Shown here in pieces: positions 27,046 through 41,593 of a stretch of 64,000 nt of DNA (its first letter is position 1; every line of letters begins with the position of its first letter). Origin of the DNA: Tyto alba (lineage: Eukaryota; Chordata; Aves; Strigiformes; Tytonidae); NCBI RefSeq assembly GCF_018691265.1, contig NW_024881279.1:5857243-5921242 (forward strand), in the 5' to 3' direction. The position numbers and the translations under genes were made by a program. The notes beneath the pieces are model-generated. The model was given only the letters and a program-made list of their open reading frames with translations, ran no database searches and was not told where the DNA came from.

Positions 27046-30000
27046 CCTCTCTGTAATTAAGCTTGGTTTTAGCTGCTGTAGCTCAAACAGAAATTGTCCT
27101 TTACAAGAATACACTAAAAAATGATTTAACATTGTATTACACTGAGCAGATAAAGGGTGATACTAAAAACAGTCAAGTATGCAAACATCTCAGTAGGCAT
27201 GTAATCACTGTAGCCAGAAGAGTATATTTGCTAGAAGTTCTGCAAATATTTAGTGATTTAAGGGTTGCTGCTGTTATTGTACAGACTTATAATGTCTTAC
27301 CAAATTATGCTCTTCTATCCTAAAAACTAATGCTTTCTTTAGCAGAAATCATGGATGCCAAAAATTAGTCAGCTTGTATATGTTGGTCCTCTGCAGTTAT
27401 GTGCAGTCTTTCCTGTAAGTAAGCATCTCAAAGCTCTTTATGAATGACGCATGATATTTTAGTTTAAGTCAAAGAGGGACTTCAAAAGTTCTAGGATACT
27501 CTATCAACACAAGCCCTCCATGCAGTAGGATTTATATCATGACTTTTTCTAAATAATCTAATTCTGATCATTGAAACATCGCCTCTTATTGTTTTGTATG
27601 ACGGGGAAAAAAAAATGAATATTTCACTCAGAAGTTCTGTTCCTGACTGCTTACAGTGACCAGTTCTTATTTACCTCCATAGTAATGTCAATGTGCTTTC
27701 TTATATCAATCAGGCATGCAGCATTTTTCTGATTCAGCATGCTAGTAAAAAAAATTATTATTTATTTAAAATGTATAAGTAAGTCTTTGGATTTCTAGCC
27801 CTATATCCCCAAATCCTTCTTCAAAACAAGTTCTGTTGAGATAGATCCTCTATGTGGAAAACTGTCTACAGACAGTTCTTCCTTGAAAGGTGAACAATTT
27901 TAAATCCATTTGTCTCAAGTAAAATTCAGATCTCATGGTAAGTCACTGTAACACTTAAAATGAGAATACGTCCATTACCTCTCTCACTATTTTTTTTTTT
28001 TTAAGTTTATTGTTCATTTTTGACAATGTGGCTCCTCAGCTGCCTTCCATAAAACAACTTCTGAAGAGTGGTCAGCTAGAGGCATCACTGGGCTGTCTCA
28101 GGTTTAATCTCATGAAGTTATAATGACCAAACACTCTTTCCACCCAGATGTTCTACAGCCAAGATCCCAGAAGGTGATATTACAGGTCTAAGAAAGATAA
28201 AGAGTTAGTTCTTGCTCATCTACACTAGAGCATACCAGGAGGAGCTCCATTAGTGTTAATATACTTGCATCAATTGGGAACTGATATGAGAAGAAAACAA
28301 ATATGTGGGTTATCTCTCTACCACAGCCCTTTAATTTTTAATGACAGTGTTATCATGAAGTTCTTCTAATCACTAGTTTTCCACTGAAGATTACTACTGA
28401 GTAACAGGGTTCAAGAGAAAAAAAATTTATCCTGTAAGGCATTGAGTGCTATTGAAATATTTTTCTCTACTATGTACTCTGGAGGAAACAGTGTGGATGG
28501 TTAGAAAAGGCACCAGAATTAGGAACTCTGCTAATGAGGTTCACATTGGTCTCTGGTATCATAGAAAGGTCATTTCAGTTCACTGCCCTTGCTTCTTCAT
28601 CCAGACTGTCTGCTATGGGGATGCTCCTTGCCCTCTTTCAGTCCAGCATCTGCTTCTCTTATTCTGAATCTCTCTTTCCTTTTCCTTGATATGGTTTAAG
28701 CCATACAAAGAATAATTTCTAAATAATTTGAGAATCAAGCTCCCCAGATTTGGGGATTTTAAAAACCATTTTAAAATAGATTCAGTTGGGTTGCCTTTCA
28801 GTTTTCTGAGCTATTAGAAGTTTCTGGTATGGGGTTCATGGAATCGAAGCAGTGTAGAAGATAGGAGTTTGCACTTAAAAATAATGACAGCTAAAATTCT
28901 CAGGGTGATTAGGGAACTGAGACTTTAAAGGAAATTACAAAATATTTTGAAGCTTAAGAACTGTTGCAAGAACTGACAATTCTAAAACTAGAGACTGTGC
29001 TAGCTTTCAATTTATTTTCTAAAGACATTTCTGTATCATCCTTGTGCTCTTACTCTCAGAGACCAAAAGTGTGCCTTAGATTAACACCTGAGTCTCCCTA
29101 AACACCTAGTTGCAACTGGGAAGTCCTCTTCTACCTCCTCTGCATTTCCCATACACTACCACTTCTTGTGAGGCTGCAGGTGAGTCACTTAGCTTGAGGC
29201 CACCCTGTTCAGCAGCAGATAGACATTAAATCAGCCTAAAGCCAAACTGCAGCCTTAGCAACCAGTGGCTGCTTACACTGACAATTTCCAGTAAAGGTTT
29301 CTCATACTCCCAAAGCTCTCTTCACACAGAGAAGTCTTGGGCTTTTATTCTTCTTTATTTTCCAGGTCGCCTTTATATAACTCTGAAGTCATTAGCCAAA
29401 AGTTTTAGAAGAGCCTTGATCTGATAGAAATCAGCTGCAGGTCAGCAGTGAGTCTTACTGAGTCATGTCTCTCTGTGACATCCCTTTCACAGGCATATAT
29501 GTGACTATGGATGTCCAGCGTCAACAGCAATCTATTTTCAAGACATGAAAATACAAAATTCCTTGAAAAAGGACCAACCTGTGATCATTTGGATTAGGTC
29601 TTTTATTTTCAGCAGCAGTAAAGAATTGAAAAAAATCAGTGCTGAATAGATGGCTACAAAAGCTGTTGCATGCTGAGACAAAATAACTTCACATACTGTT
29701 CTGTTTAAAACTGAAATGTGAGTTAGATTTCATCTGTGAGTAACAATAAATAAATAAAGTGTCATGACTATTTATATGTGCAGGGAAAGAGGGAGGAGAG
29801 ATGAGTGTTGAGCAGAAGACTGGACTTTAACAGCTCCAGATAAATTAAATGCTAAAATACAGCTTTGCATCTTGGGTCACTATGTAGGTAAATAGTAAAT
29901 ACAGAAAGATTTATGTAGTTTCACATCCATCAGTGGCAGATGGCATCAAAGGTTTTGATGAGGCATCAGATTTCCAGCTGTGTCAAGGGTGGTTAATGAT

Positions 30001-30398
30001 GGCATTAAATCTGTTTCCTTTTCTTGAAAACTGGGGAACTGTGAAGGCTGAAAGACCACATTATTCTTTAGGATGTAAGGAAACCAAGACTGACAAGGCA
30101 CCTACTGTAGTAACAAATTGTTAATTTGGATTTGTACAGTTCTTGCAAATTCAAGGGGATGCCTCAGCCTCCCCACTCAATGTAGAGGGATCTGTGTATG
30201 TGTGTGTGTATAATCCCTCAATTTAATAGTATGGGCTTTTAGCAAAATAGTGTGGTGAACAGTAAAGAGAAAACTCCTGGGAAGTAACAAAGTACTGAGA
30301 AGCCTGACTGTTTTCTGTTTGGCCATCTCACAGGAAGCTCTGAGTACTTTTCATTTGATTTTGTATTTTGAATCCCTGAAGAATTCATCAGCCCAAGG

Positions 30399-30415
30399 AA
30401 AAAAAAAAAAAAAAA
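30399..30415 (+). repeat. Poly(A) tract, 17 bases
   Basis: A simple homopolymer run. Confidence 0.9.
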
Positions 30416-33058
30416 TCCACTGATTGTCATGCTCGTTTTTTGCATGAGAGTCTCTGAAGGATAAATCTTTGCAAAGACAAAAAGAAAACTCCTCTGTCAA
30501 AAACTGGTCCAGAAAGTTAACACCCTTATTTCCAAACACAGTGATCAATATTTCTAAAAGCTTTTTTAAATTTATTTTTAAATGGAGCTATACGTTGTCA
30601 AAGACTGTCTTTTCCTATGTGTGCATGTAAGGCTCTTTTTCTGTTGGTTGAATTTACCATGCATAACCTTTCTTGCACTTGATAAGCTCCCTGAGGAGAA
30701 GAGATCCCTGCATGTGGAAACTTTGGTGGCACCAGCCACTTGTAGGGTAACCCTGTTCTTCAGGGAGAGACTTCTTCGTCTGTTTACCTGTAGATATTCC
30801 CAATATGACAAAAGAAGAAAGGGCTGAGCAGGCAAGTTCAATAGGTTGTATCATAATCTCAGAGAACATATCACATTGTCCACAGGAAAACTTCAGCAGC
30901 TTAAACTGTAGAGATTTAAAAAATAAAGATAGGTTTTGCTCTAAACTACTTAGTGTTAAATAAAGACAAATTAAGTTGTAGTCGTTTCCTGCAGTCAACT
31001 GTGCTGTATCAATGACTTAGCAGGAGAGGTCTTCATCTAAATCGGGAGTCACTGTACCCAAAAACTGCATCTGAATTCAGATTTCAATTTTACAAAATGC
31101 ATCTCCATTTTTTGAATAGATCACTAAAACCTTACATTAAAACACTATGTTACGTTAAGGTCTTGCAACTAGTTAGAGGTAAAAGACTAAGGGTTCAGGT
31201 TATTCTCCACATCTTGCAGTCTACAGAAATTTCTCTCTGGATTTTCAGCAGTGACAAGTTCACTTGCTGAGTTTGGTGTAAGAGGAGGGCTCAGTGACAA
31301 GGATTTAGGGAGTATCTACCCAAAGGGTGCAGACAGACCCAAATACACATTATGCTCCAAGCTGCCAGAGCTAGATTTGAGGCTGAGACTGAGCAGATCT
31401 ATCCCAGCTAGCAGCGGGGGCTGAGCGCTGTGCTTAGCGTAGCTGCCTGATTTCTCACCTCCAGCAGCCTCACATCCTGCTGGCCTGAGGGAAGAAAGAG
31501 ATTAGTCCCTGCAGAGATGTCCCCAGAGAAATGGATTTAAATCCACTTGGAATTTAAAGTTTCTTAAGTACTTGTGAAAATCCCTATTAGGCTCCTCTCT
31601 TTGCAAATGTAAACACTTTAATAATCTGATTCTTAGTGTCTTATTCTCTCTTTCTCAGTCTTGGTTTGCCTTTAAAGTGAGGAAGTCCTCTCCTCCTCAA
31701 GCATATTAAAAAGTAAGTAGCTCAGCCAGTGTAATAAACCAGGGATTGCAGAGGATTTCATAAGGGAGAGCATACAGACACAAATATAGCCTAATTAAGC
31801 TCTGTTTCAAATAGAATTTTGAATTGTAATATAATATTCAAGAACAGTATATGAAGACATACAGTTTTCAAATACAGTAGATGTCACAATGTTACAGAAG
31901 GCTCCAATACTTTTATTGTCATCCTACAAAAAACCCTGTAGTATGTCGTTGTTGGTACTTGCTCACACAGTGAGATTAAAGTACACAGAGTTGTTTCTAG
32001 GAAGACAGATCAAAAGAACTGAGCCAGCTGAAGGTGAATCAGCTGTGCCACCACAGTATGAGGGATGAAGTAGAAATACAGATTTCAGCAAGGACGGCCT
32101 CTATTTTTCTGCCCTCAGTATTTACTCTGGTTGATCCAGAAACACTGAAGAAATATCTGAGATCAATGTGTTAACTGTTATATCAAGTTAGTTTATAAAT
32201 TGCCTGCTAAAGATGACTGGCCCACTAAATATTGTTTATATTTGCAAGTGAAATGTATTTTATACCTCCCTTTGCCAGCACTGGAGTACCTATGGCTCTG
32301 CTTTGAGGCTGTGATTACAGAAGACAATCACTGGAAAGCAGCTTCTCAGGTCACTAATCATTTTTCATCAAACTGAAAAATCTGCTCTCTCAGGTGATTG
32401 GCATATATCTGGGATCTGAACCTGTATTTCCAGTTGTCTAATGAGGACAGTGCTTGAGCAGCATATAACATTAGGCAGAATTACTTTCTGCAGAAGATAC
32501 TAGGTCATGGTGATTCTCTCATCCTGCCCAAAGGACATATCTCAACTGAGATTTTTGAAGTTAGAAAGTTTACGAATTTATTTCCATGACTTAAAAGTTA
32601 TTTGCGGCAAATTCAAGCAACAGGAGATGTAGTTGTTTGTTGTAGTTGCCTGTTTCTGTACTAAGCTTAAAGAAAAGTATTTTATATAATGTGGGATTTT
32701 CTTTCTTCACATTGTACTATGAGATGCTTTTTCTCTGCACTTTTGCTTTAGGGAGTTAATCAATGTAGATACTTGGATCAGATCTCTTCGCATTACATAA
32801 TCTCTCTAGTAATCAGGAGATAGCAAGGAGTTATAATTTGACTAACAACAGAGAATGTCCAGGGGAGGCCATTCCTGCCAGGATATGTGCCAGACTACAC
32901 ACAGCCTGCACAGCTACAGCTCAGGGACAGACATCTAATTACAATTTTCACTTACATTCAAGGAGACAATCAGAAACAGTGTCTAAAATAGTTGCCCAGG
33001 AAGAAGATGGGAAAGCTGGTAGTAAAGCCACACAGTTGTTTGTTGAGAGAGTTTAAAG

Positions 33059-33535
33059 ATGTGGGTGTTGGAAAGTAAAGAAGGGAGCCTTTTACATTCC
33101 CAGGATCCCATTGGAAAGAGTCACTATTTCCTATCACTGCTAGAAAGGGAAATTAAGGCCCTGGAAGTAAAAAGAACAAGGACTGGAGGGGACAAGATTT
33201 GGGACTATCCATCTCTACAGGCTTTAGTGCATAACCATGACTCTAATCAGGACAAGTCCTTAAATGTACAAGATCAGTATTTGCAAATGAATAACAGTTT
33301 GCTTTGTCATGAGGGCAGAGCTACAGAGCAATATGGTCCCTTGGCAGAAGGTGGTTTTGTACCTCTAAGGCGTCCTTGCAGGGTGGGCTGCAAATGGGCA
33401 AGAAAACAGAGCAGAAAAGGACCTGGTGTGGTTTCCACTGCAGACTACATGGTGGCAGAGCAAATAATACTTCATACAGCTTGCCAGTTCAAGCTTGTTC
33501 AAACAAATAGCTGTTCCTCTTTTATCTTCCTCTAG
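33059..33535 (+). other. Longest open frame in the window (158 codons), probably not a gene
   Basis: The frame opens with ATG and runs to TAG. The predicted product is hydrophilic, with no signal peptide, membrane segment, repeat or motif I recognise. A separate 72-codon frame (32838-33056) ends two bases upstream but lies in another reading frame. My rough estimate from base composition is that one frame of this length is not far from chance expectation in 64 kb. It is recorded as the best of the coding candidates, without an assigned function. Confidence 0.08.
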
Positions 33536-35471
33536 CTTCCCAATGGGATAGATTTTTTTAGTTGGAAGCAGAGATGTGCATTTCTAAACTGCAGTGGGCC
33601 CATCCCTGGGATGAGGTCTGTGTAATGACATTTCTGTAACTGGACCATTTTTTGTTGTATTTTCTGCAGATTGCAGCAGGTAGCAAATAGTTTTAGTCAA
33701 AGCTTTCAAATACTCTAATTTGATGTTCCAGATGGGGATGTATGATGTTATTTTGACTTTACCATTATACTGTTTTAAGCTCTTTTTGAAAACTAAGGAC
33801 ATAGTGTGAAAAAAAAAAAAAATCCCATTAAATTATTCAAATTTTTTCTTATGAGGCTATAATATAGGCAAAATATGGAACAAAAAGAATTGCTGGGATG
33901 TTCTTTTTTACCTGAGAACTATGAATTTCTAATAAACTTAATATTCCTTGCTGAAGAAGACATATATTTATTAAAAAGAGCCATTGTTTGCTTTTCAAGG
34001 TACTGTTTGGGACTTTTGTTTGCTTCTTAAGACTGAATGAATAATGTGTATTTACACGCACTGCATATAAAGTTGCTGCATTATCTTTCATTACTGTTGT
34101 AGTCTTTCTAGGGTGTTAGGTTAGGAAATATATTGTAATTAAAAATGAGGAGCTAGCTTTAAAAAATAGTTATCCATTGCTGTGCCTGGAAAAGAAATGT
34201 TATTTCCTTTGTGACAAAAGAATAATAACCCTGGCAGATGGGTTGCTGCAGAGCTGGAAGAAAAGCTCTGTTAGAGTGGGACTGACAAAGCCGTCTGTGC
34301 AGAACAGGAAGTCCTGTCATAGAGGTAATAAAAAAGACACAGTTTCAGCTCGACTCATTCCAAATAATCCCTACTTTAAGCTTGCCTCCTGACTTGCTAA
34401 GTAAATATGGTGCTAAGATATTAATGACTCTTCTAAATGACCTTGTTGTTGTTGTCTCCATATAGACTGAAATGTACAGTTGTGTTGAACACAAAGCTTT
34501 AATATCTCTTGGTTTGGATGGTACAAAACTATTCAGACATCCTCTGTTTCCTTTGCCTGGCTCTTTTTGCAACAGATTGCTATGTTAGAAGGACATTAAT
34601 TAATATGTCATTGAGCCTGGACTTTCCCACATCTTTTCACCTTTGGAGAGGGGTGATACCTCTTCCCTCTGTAGAGCTGTCCAGATGCTTTGATGTCCTA
34701 TCAACTTCAGCTTCATAAATGATCGCACCTGAGGGCAACAGAGACAACTGCACTATGTCCCTATGCTGTGAACAGGGTACACAGGTTACCAAGGAAAACC
34801 CTTCTTCAAAATATTGAGCCTTGTAAAACTCATCCTTACTTTTCCCCCATTAGAATCAGCAATAAGCCTTCCGATTTTTCAGTAAGGACAGGATCAAATC
34901 TGAAATAATGGTCACAAAGGAGGCTAACAGATAACCACAACTCTGCAAGCCACCCAAACCTGGTGTTCCCACATACCAGAACAGAGGCCCTTATCAAGAC
35001 TATTCCTGGATGTGTCCCTTCTCGCACATAGATCTACTAAACGTGTGAATTCTGCGCCGCAGTATAGTCAAATTACCTTTAACTGTAATATCAGAAGTGG
35101 GCTTGCTGCAGTATTGTGGGAGTCTGAATCAACTGTAATATCAGTAAAGAATCGAGTATCTAGCCCTATTCTCTCAGCTGGATTGCTACCAGCACCTGAG
35201 CTAGTTGGCATTAACCCAGTGCAGGTCTGAATAAGTTACACTTCAGTCACGGCCATGACAGCTAGAGATGCATGCCACTGATACACCAAGAGATGAAACG
35301 TTCCTGTATTTACAGAGTAAAATGAGTCTTTGAGGAGGATTATCTGGAACAAACTTCTCAACAGAACCTCAAGGGAATCGTTTCAATTCAACTTTTGTTT
35401 TGTTGACTGTTCAGTGTTACTCAATCTCTTTCTTTCTTAAAATAGATTAATGGATTTCCCACCAATCATTC

Positions 35472-35491
35472 TTTTTTTTTTTTTTTTTTTT
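35472..35491. repeat. Poly(T) tract, 20 bases
   Basis: An uninterrupted run of T followed by a pyrimidine-rich stretch and a CAG. This superficially resembles a splice acceptor, but no plausible coding exon follows. Confidence 0.9.
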
Positions 35492-38400
35492 CCCTTTCCT
35501 TTGCAGTGGGTTTCAGCTACTTTTGCAGGGGAGGAAGGGGTAGAAATTTGAGTAATATTGTCTCCTCTGGCCTCTTATACAAACCAGACCATTGGCAAAT
35601 AGGAGCCAGATTAGATCCCCACTATTTGCTCTCTTTACTTTTACATTCTTTTTCCTTTTTTGGTAAAAAGTCCATTTAAAAGAGGTGAAGCAGAAAAGTT
35701 TCTTTCAAAATTAATTAGCTAGAGTATTTCCATCCATGTGAAAAGAAAAAAAAAAAAATCTAAAAACCTAGATCTTTAACAAAGAAACAATAACCCAACA
35801 GTAAGAAGGCCTACCTTGATAAGACAGAAAGTTGCAAAACAAAACCTTTGATCCAAATCCCACAGTTTCTTTTTGAAGAGGAAGATACCATCATACTCCA
35901 GACCTAATCAGGATTCTGCTCTTTCAGGAATGGTAAAGTCAGACCTGAGAAAACTGGAGCTTCCTTTCTGATTTAGTCTGAGCTGCAGCTGATGTCCAGT
36001 CTTTCACGTAGTATTTTGTTGAAAGGTAAAATGTCAGAAGGTTATTGATGCTGTGATCAAAGTTGCATTTAAGAATACTAAGAATCTTAAAATAAAGAGC
36101 AGGGGTTGTTTTCCCATTTTTTGAAGGGACTGAAATACTATAACAACTTGCAGATATTTACATTATGAAACTTGACTTCTCCTGGTATTCCAGTCTCAGA
36201 CCTGCTGAAGATACAAAGCTAGGCATCTTCTTGAGCTTGTACCCAAAGATACTCTCTGGAAAAGTGGTTCAAAGTATGTGAAGTTGAGCATTTACATTGT
36301 CTGAGGCTGTGTACTTAAGAGGGAAACAACCATACTTGTTTGATTCTTTCTTGATAGACTTCTGGTACATAATACAGACTTCTCACTGTATTTTGAAATT
36401 GGAATATTCCACATGAAATTTAGCAGGCTTTCAGATTAAGCAGCAATGGTGTATTAAAACATGCCATAGGTACCATTTGTCACTTCTATATTTTTGACTT
36501 GTCCTTCTTGGCTGACTAATTGATATCTACAGTGCTTTCTTGCGTTGCTGTTGCTTGGAATTAATTTCCTGAGACAGTGCCTCTCTCACCAAGTAACATG
36601 TATTACTATTTACAAAATCACTTCTAGGGGAGCAATTATTCCTAAAGATGATAATGAGTTCTGTGTGAAAAGGCTGATAATTGATTAATTATGTCTTTTT
36701 TTCCTGGTTTTGTAAGAAGGAGCTGGACAGGGAAGGAAGAGCAATATTTTACAGCTTAGTGTCCATAGATATTGCTGAGAACAACAGTTCATCAATATCA
36801 GAGTCTCACAAAGCTAGGCTCAAACTTTTTGCCTATATGAAGGGAACAAATGCTTCAAATCCAAATGCATATTTAATCCTTTGCTTTCATAATCTGTTTT
36901 CTGAGTCTAAATTCATGATTCTTTGCTTTGCTTTATTGCCCCCCCAAATTAACAATGGTAAACAGTCCAATATAAATCACCTCACTAAGGTTAAGGTGTT
37001 CCAAGGTTTCTCTCATAAAACATCTCCGGGTAGTCACTGTGTGATGCTTTGTAGTCAAATAAGCAGGGACTCTAGAGTTTTCTGAGAATGCCAAGCAAAA
37101 TTTCATGAAGATTTTGGAGCAGAATAAGAGCTGATTATCCATATCTAAGCAATGAAGGAAAAGTTTTCATTTGTATGGAGAATGTAGGACAAAACTGTTA
37201 AATTACCTCTAACTGGGGATTTATTAGTTGCTATTGGAGTCTTAAGACTCTTAAGACTAAACTGGACACTTTAAATTCAAATGTCTTTATATTTTAGATC
37301 AGTCTCAATTAATGCTTTTATTTTCCTTGAAGGGCAGCTTAGTAACTATTAAGTAGCTTTTATTCCTAGAAGATAAACCAGCTTATGAAATGCTATATCA
37401 GGGAGTCACAAACATGAGGTTGAAGTGAATCTTGCTATTGGGGGAATGAAAAATAGTTTTTATGCTCAGTCTTAATAGTCTCTCTTTGCCTGTTTAAGAG
37501 ACCTTCTATAGTAAAACCCATTAAACTGGTGATAACAGTTTTTCAAAACAGGTTGAATAGATGTTAAAATTTCAAATGTGTTGAGCTTCTGTTTCTGGCA
37601 GAAGAAAATTAAATATAAGATTAATATAAATGTTAAGAAACTACTTCTTATACCCATGAAAGGGCTAGGATGTGAAAATTACTTTCCCCTGTTGGTAACC
37701 AGTCAATGGTTCTGTTGCCTAGAAAGGGCCCATTTCACCCACTGTAAAGAGTTGGCAGAAATATCTCAGCACCAGAAGAGCTACTTTTGAGGGAAGGTTT
37801 TTTTATTGTCTTAGGCTGAACACCCCTAACTGTCTTTTGGACCAGGGAAATTATTGTCTTAGTGCCTTCACCTTTGCTGATAGAAAATATAACACCCTCC
37901 TGTTCTACTAAGCACTCACCATTATTGCAATGTGAATGAAATTTATAACATTCTGAGCGCCATAAAGTTAGGCAGGCTGAGTCCAAGCCAGTTGTCATCA
38001 TTCTCTCAGAAATAATACAATTTTAAATAAATGCAATCCCAAATGTTCCCTTTAGTTATCACCATGAAACAATGCATGAAAATACTGCTTGCTACAGCTG
38101 ACATGATGACTGATGGTGGCCCATTGAAAAGACTGCTCACTTTCTTAAAATGCAAATACCTGCAGACAAAACCTGAAAACAGCTAATGAGCCATTGCCCT
38201 TGGAAACATATAAAACAGAAGACATTCAATCCTGCTCCTTTATATATTCAGAGGCATGACTTCTTGGTAATTCACCAGAGCCATCACTCACTATATGATT
38301 CATTAGATGTTAAAAAAATGTTTGAAGTTGTCATATATAAGACGACAAATGTGCAAACTAGATATGCAGCTGTGATAAATCTGCAGAAGAGGAACAAAGC

Positions 38401-40484
38401 AGACTTTCATGCTATTCAGAAAGTTCAGAAAATTCTTGAAAACCTCCCAAACCACAACACTCCAACAACGGGATATCCCAGTTTAACAAGTGCTTTCATA
38501 TACTGTTTGTCACAACAAACGTACCTGTTTAATTCTCAGGTAAATGTTCTATAGTAAATTGTCATATCTTTTGACTAAAGACTAAAATAAAAGCAAAATT
38601 TCTGAATAGTCATACTATATATCTTAGCTATTCTGTCTGAAATGTTTTGCTTGACCAAATGCGATGGGTTTTTCTGACAGCTTCCAAGCTTCAGAAAAAC
38701 TCAATGTATTATTAAACTAGATTTAAAAAGAAAATAATTCTGCTTTATTTCTGACTAGCCACACAATAAACTTTCAGACACTGCACAACAGTGGAAGATT
38801 GTCTGAAATACAGACTGTATCTCCTGAGAGCTCAGGAATGTTCAATCTTGAAGACTAAATCTCTATATCTACGTGCAGTCTCTGTGTAAAATCATTGTAA
38901 TCTATACCTTGAAAGCTGCTATGTTCTGGGCATACAGTAGTCATCTGAAGAGATTTCATTTCAGAAGGTTAAGCGTTTGATGGTCAAATTCCTTCTTCTA
39001 GTTTACAGTTTGAATTTACTCACATTCAGTTCACCTGTGAGCTATGCAATACTGTGATTATTGTAAAATAAGAGGAAAGCTTACAAACAGTGTGTGAAGA
39101 GGAGGAAAATATTATAAAATACAAACCAAGATAATCCAAATTCCTACAAATTTGGATCGTGATTTAGGAACAAATTAAGGACTGTATGTTTGCTTATCAG
39201 AACCTGTCTCTGATTCCTGATCATGTTAGTTAGTTTAAAATCACACATTCTAGGTTGATAATTTTTTAACATTTGCCACATTTCTATAAGAGATCTGGAT
39301 TGTTGTCAAATGATGATCAAAATGATGCTGTTTCAGTGATGACCAGCAACCTTCAGCTGTACATCTAGACTGTGCTATACCTCTGGGGAGTATGCTAAGG
39401 AATACTAGATAATGAACTAACCTTGTTAGTTCAACTAACAAAGGTTCAAGTTATATTTCTGTACCATGATACATCACTGTTTAGAAATGGAGTCAAAATA
39501 GTTGTGAAACAAAGAAAATGGTCAAAGGAAGTGAAGAGTTCTACATCAGTATACCTCTTTCTTCTTCTAATATGCACGTCATCACAGATATGTGGTTTTT
39601 TTTCATGCAGTGTCTCTGCAGAGCTAAAAGGCTTGTAGATTCAACTGATGTCCACATAATGCTATGAGATTAAAGGAGATGGGGTATAAAGATAAAATAC
39701 AGGAATGACTTATACACTCCATGAAAACATTTTGTTTCATACCATTGTAAAAAGTCTTTTGATTATGGAGTAAGGATCTAATTTCATAAGCCTTTCATGT
39801 AAATAATTCAGCTCTAAGAAACCATGCCAGGCCATTTTCTTTTTGATGCCTTGCAATATGTGTGCAACAGCAGTCCTAACAAAGCAAAACTTATGCTTTT
39901 GAAAGATGCTGATGACTCTCCAAGAATATTTATATCTTGCCAAATAGCCCGAGCTTAACTGTGGGTACATTGTTTGAAGTTTTTATTTTCCAAATTAAGA
40001 TTAGCACATTTCTGAGGGAACAGCTGGGCTCCTTGCACTATGGAGACTTTGTAATTCCTTCCTTTGCTCCAAAGAGGAGACAAAAGAGACTTCAAGTTTT
40101 CCAGCAGGTAACAGGTCAATTCATGCCATGACCCTGTAGCTGTGGCTCTTATTTCAAAGCACCTTGGTTATCTGTGAATAGGAATACACTGCTTACTGTG
40201 CCACACTGCAGAGGCACGTATATAATGGATAAGTCGATTCATTGATTCTCATGGCTGTGCACACAGGTGCTGAGTAACCTGTCCCAGTGTGGCAGCCCAT
40301 GTTCTGTTAAGAGACTCTATTCAAATGCCACCACCTAACCATGACAGAAACGCCGACTGGTACAGAATGGAGGGAGAGCTGTGATATGGGAAGGGAAAAC
40401 ATCTCTAAGAACTTTTTAGGTCACCCTGGAATGCCAAGAAAACTATTTGCATTCCTCTTTTGACAGATTATTGTGTATTCTAGG

Positions 40485-40508
40485 AAAAAAAAAAAAAAAA
40501 AAAAAAAA
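40485..40508 (+). repeat. Poly(A) tract, 24 bases
   Basis: An uninterrupted run of A. No retrocopy was recognised upstream. Confidence 0.95.
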
Positions 40509-41561
40509 GCCATACTGTGAATAAAGAGGTCAGGAATTTAATACTCAGTCACTTGCAGGAAAGACAAGCCTTACTGGAAGACTGCATTTATATGCTGTCC
40601 AGAGATGAAAAGTTCAGGTTTTGATCAGCAATTGAATACTTTGACACTGATTTTTTTCATGATATCTTTCACAGGACTGTGGTCCCATTCCTGCTTACTG
40701 TGAAATAAAACTGTCTAATCTTGAAAGCTGCCATGGAACAGAATGTGCACCCTCCCAGCACCCCCCCATGATTATTTCCATGTTTCACACAGGCAAAACA
40801 AAGCTGAGAGATTAAAGGATACACTTTCCTGTACATTTTAGTTCAGGTTTGTGTCTTCATTTTTCCTCTACCTTTAACCCCTTTCACGCTTGGTTATATG
40901 ATATTGTATCATATCATTTCATTTCGATTTGTGGCTTCCAGAGTCAGAGTGGGCCAGAGCCTTTGAGTAATTTGTAGGCTGGGTGTCTATGTAGCATGAA
41001 TGAGTCCTGTAAGCTGTCTTTTTCCACATCTCATTCAAGACTGTATGGGTGGCTCCCAGTAATCTTAAGTCAGAAAGGGATGCTTAAATGGTGGGTTATT
41101 TAAGCTTCCTGGCTTGACTTTGAGCTCAAAGAGAAGGGGAGGTACAGTTCCACAGTGTGACATCAATCTTGGTTGGGAGGGAAGTCCAAAGTCTACAGCT
41201 GTCATGCTTAGCTGTCTCATCTCTGAATTGTTGGACTCAGGAAAACTGGATCAGGAGAGCCATAAAAGCCAAATCAGAGGCTCAGGTCACAGGTATGGAT
41301 ATTACTGAAAATAAATGCAAAGCTAACGTAAAATCTGCCAACTTCTTCCCTGATGCTCATTCCTACTAACCATGCTACCTTTTCGTTTAAGCCATCTTGC
41401 TTACTTCTGCACTGAGTTTTATGAAAAGTAAATGATGTTTTGAATCAATGATTTCACCACATGGCACCTGGAAGGTTTATTTCTTCTCTTTTATAGTCTC
41501 CTTCTTGTTGGGAGGGTCCAATCCAGTCTTCCCTACTCCTCTCACTGTGCTGTTGCACTTG

Positions 41562-41593
41562 CTTTTGTTGTAATTCTTACTTTTGTTGTAATT
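41562..41593 (+). repeat. Short direct repeat, 14-mer with 18-bp period
   Basis: CTTTTGTTGTAATT occurs at 41562-41575 and again at 41580-41593. This is a minor local duplication. Confidence 0.85.

Larger units (their letters stand above)
27046..35471. other. Unique non-coding DNA, no gene seen
   Basis: Only short open frames are present, apart from the 158-codon frame at 33059-33535, listed separately. A-runs lie at 30399-30415 and near 33810-33823. No repeat with recognisable ends is visible. Confidence 0.6.

Noticed and set aside
36681..37085. 134-codon plus-strand open frame
   Set aside because: No recognisable motif or homology; length is within chance expectation for 64 kb.
38186..38554. 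122-codon plus-strand open frame
   Set aside because: No recognisable protein features and no flanking splice or promoter context.
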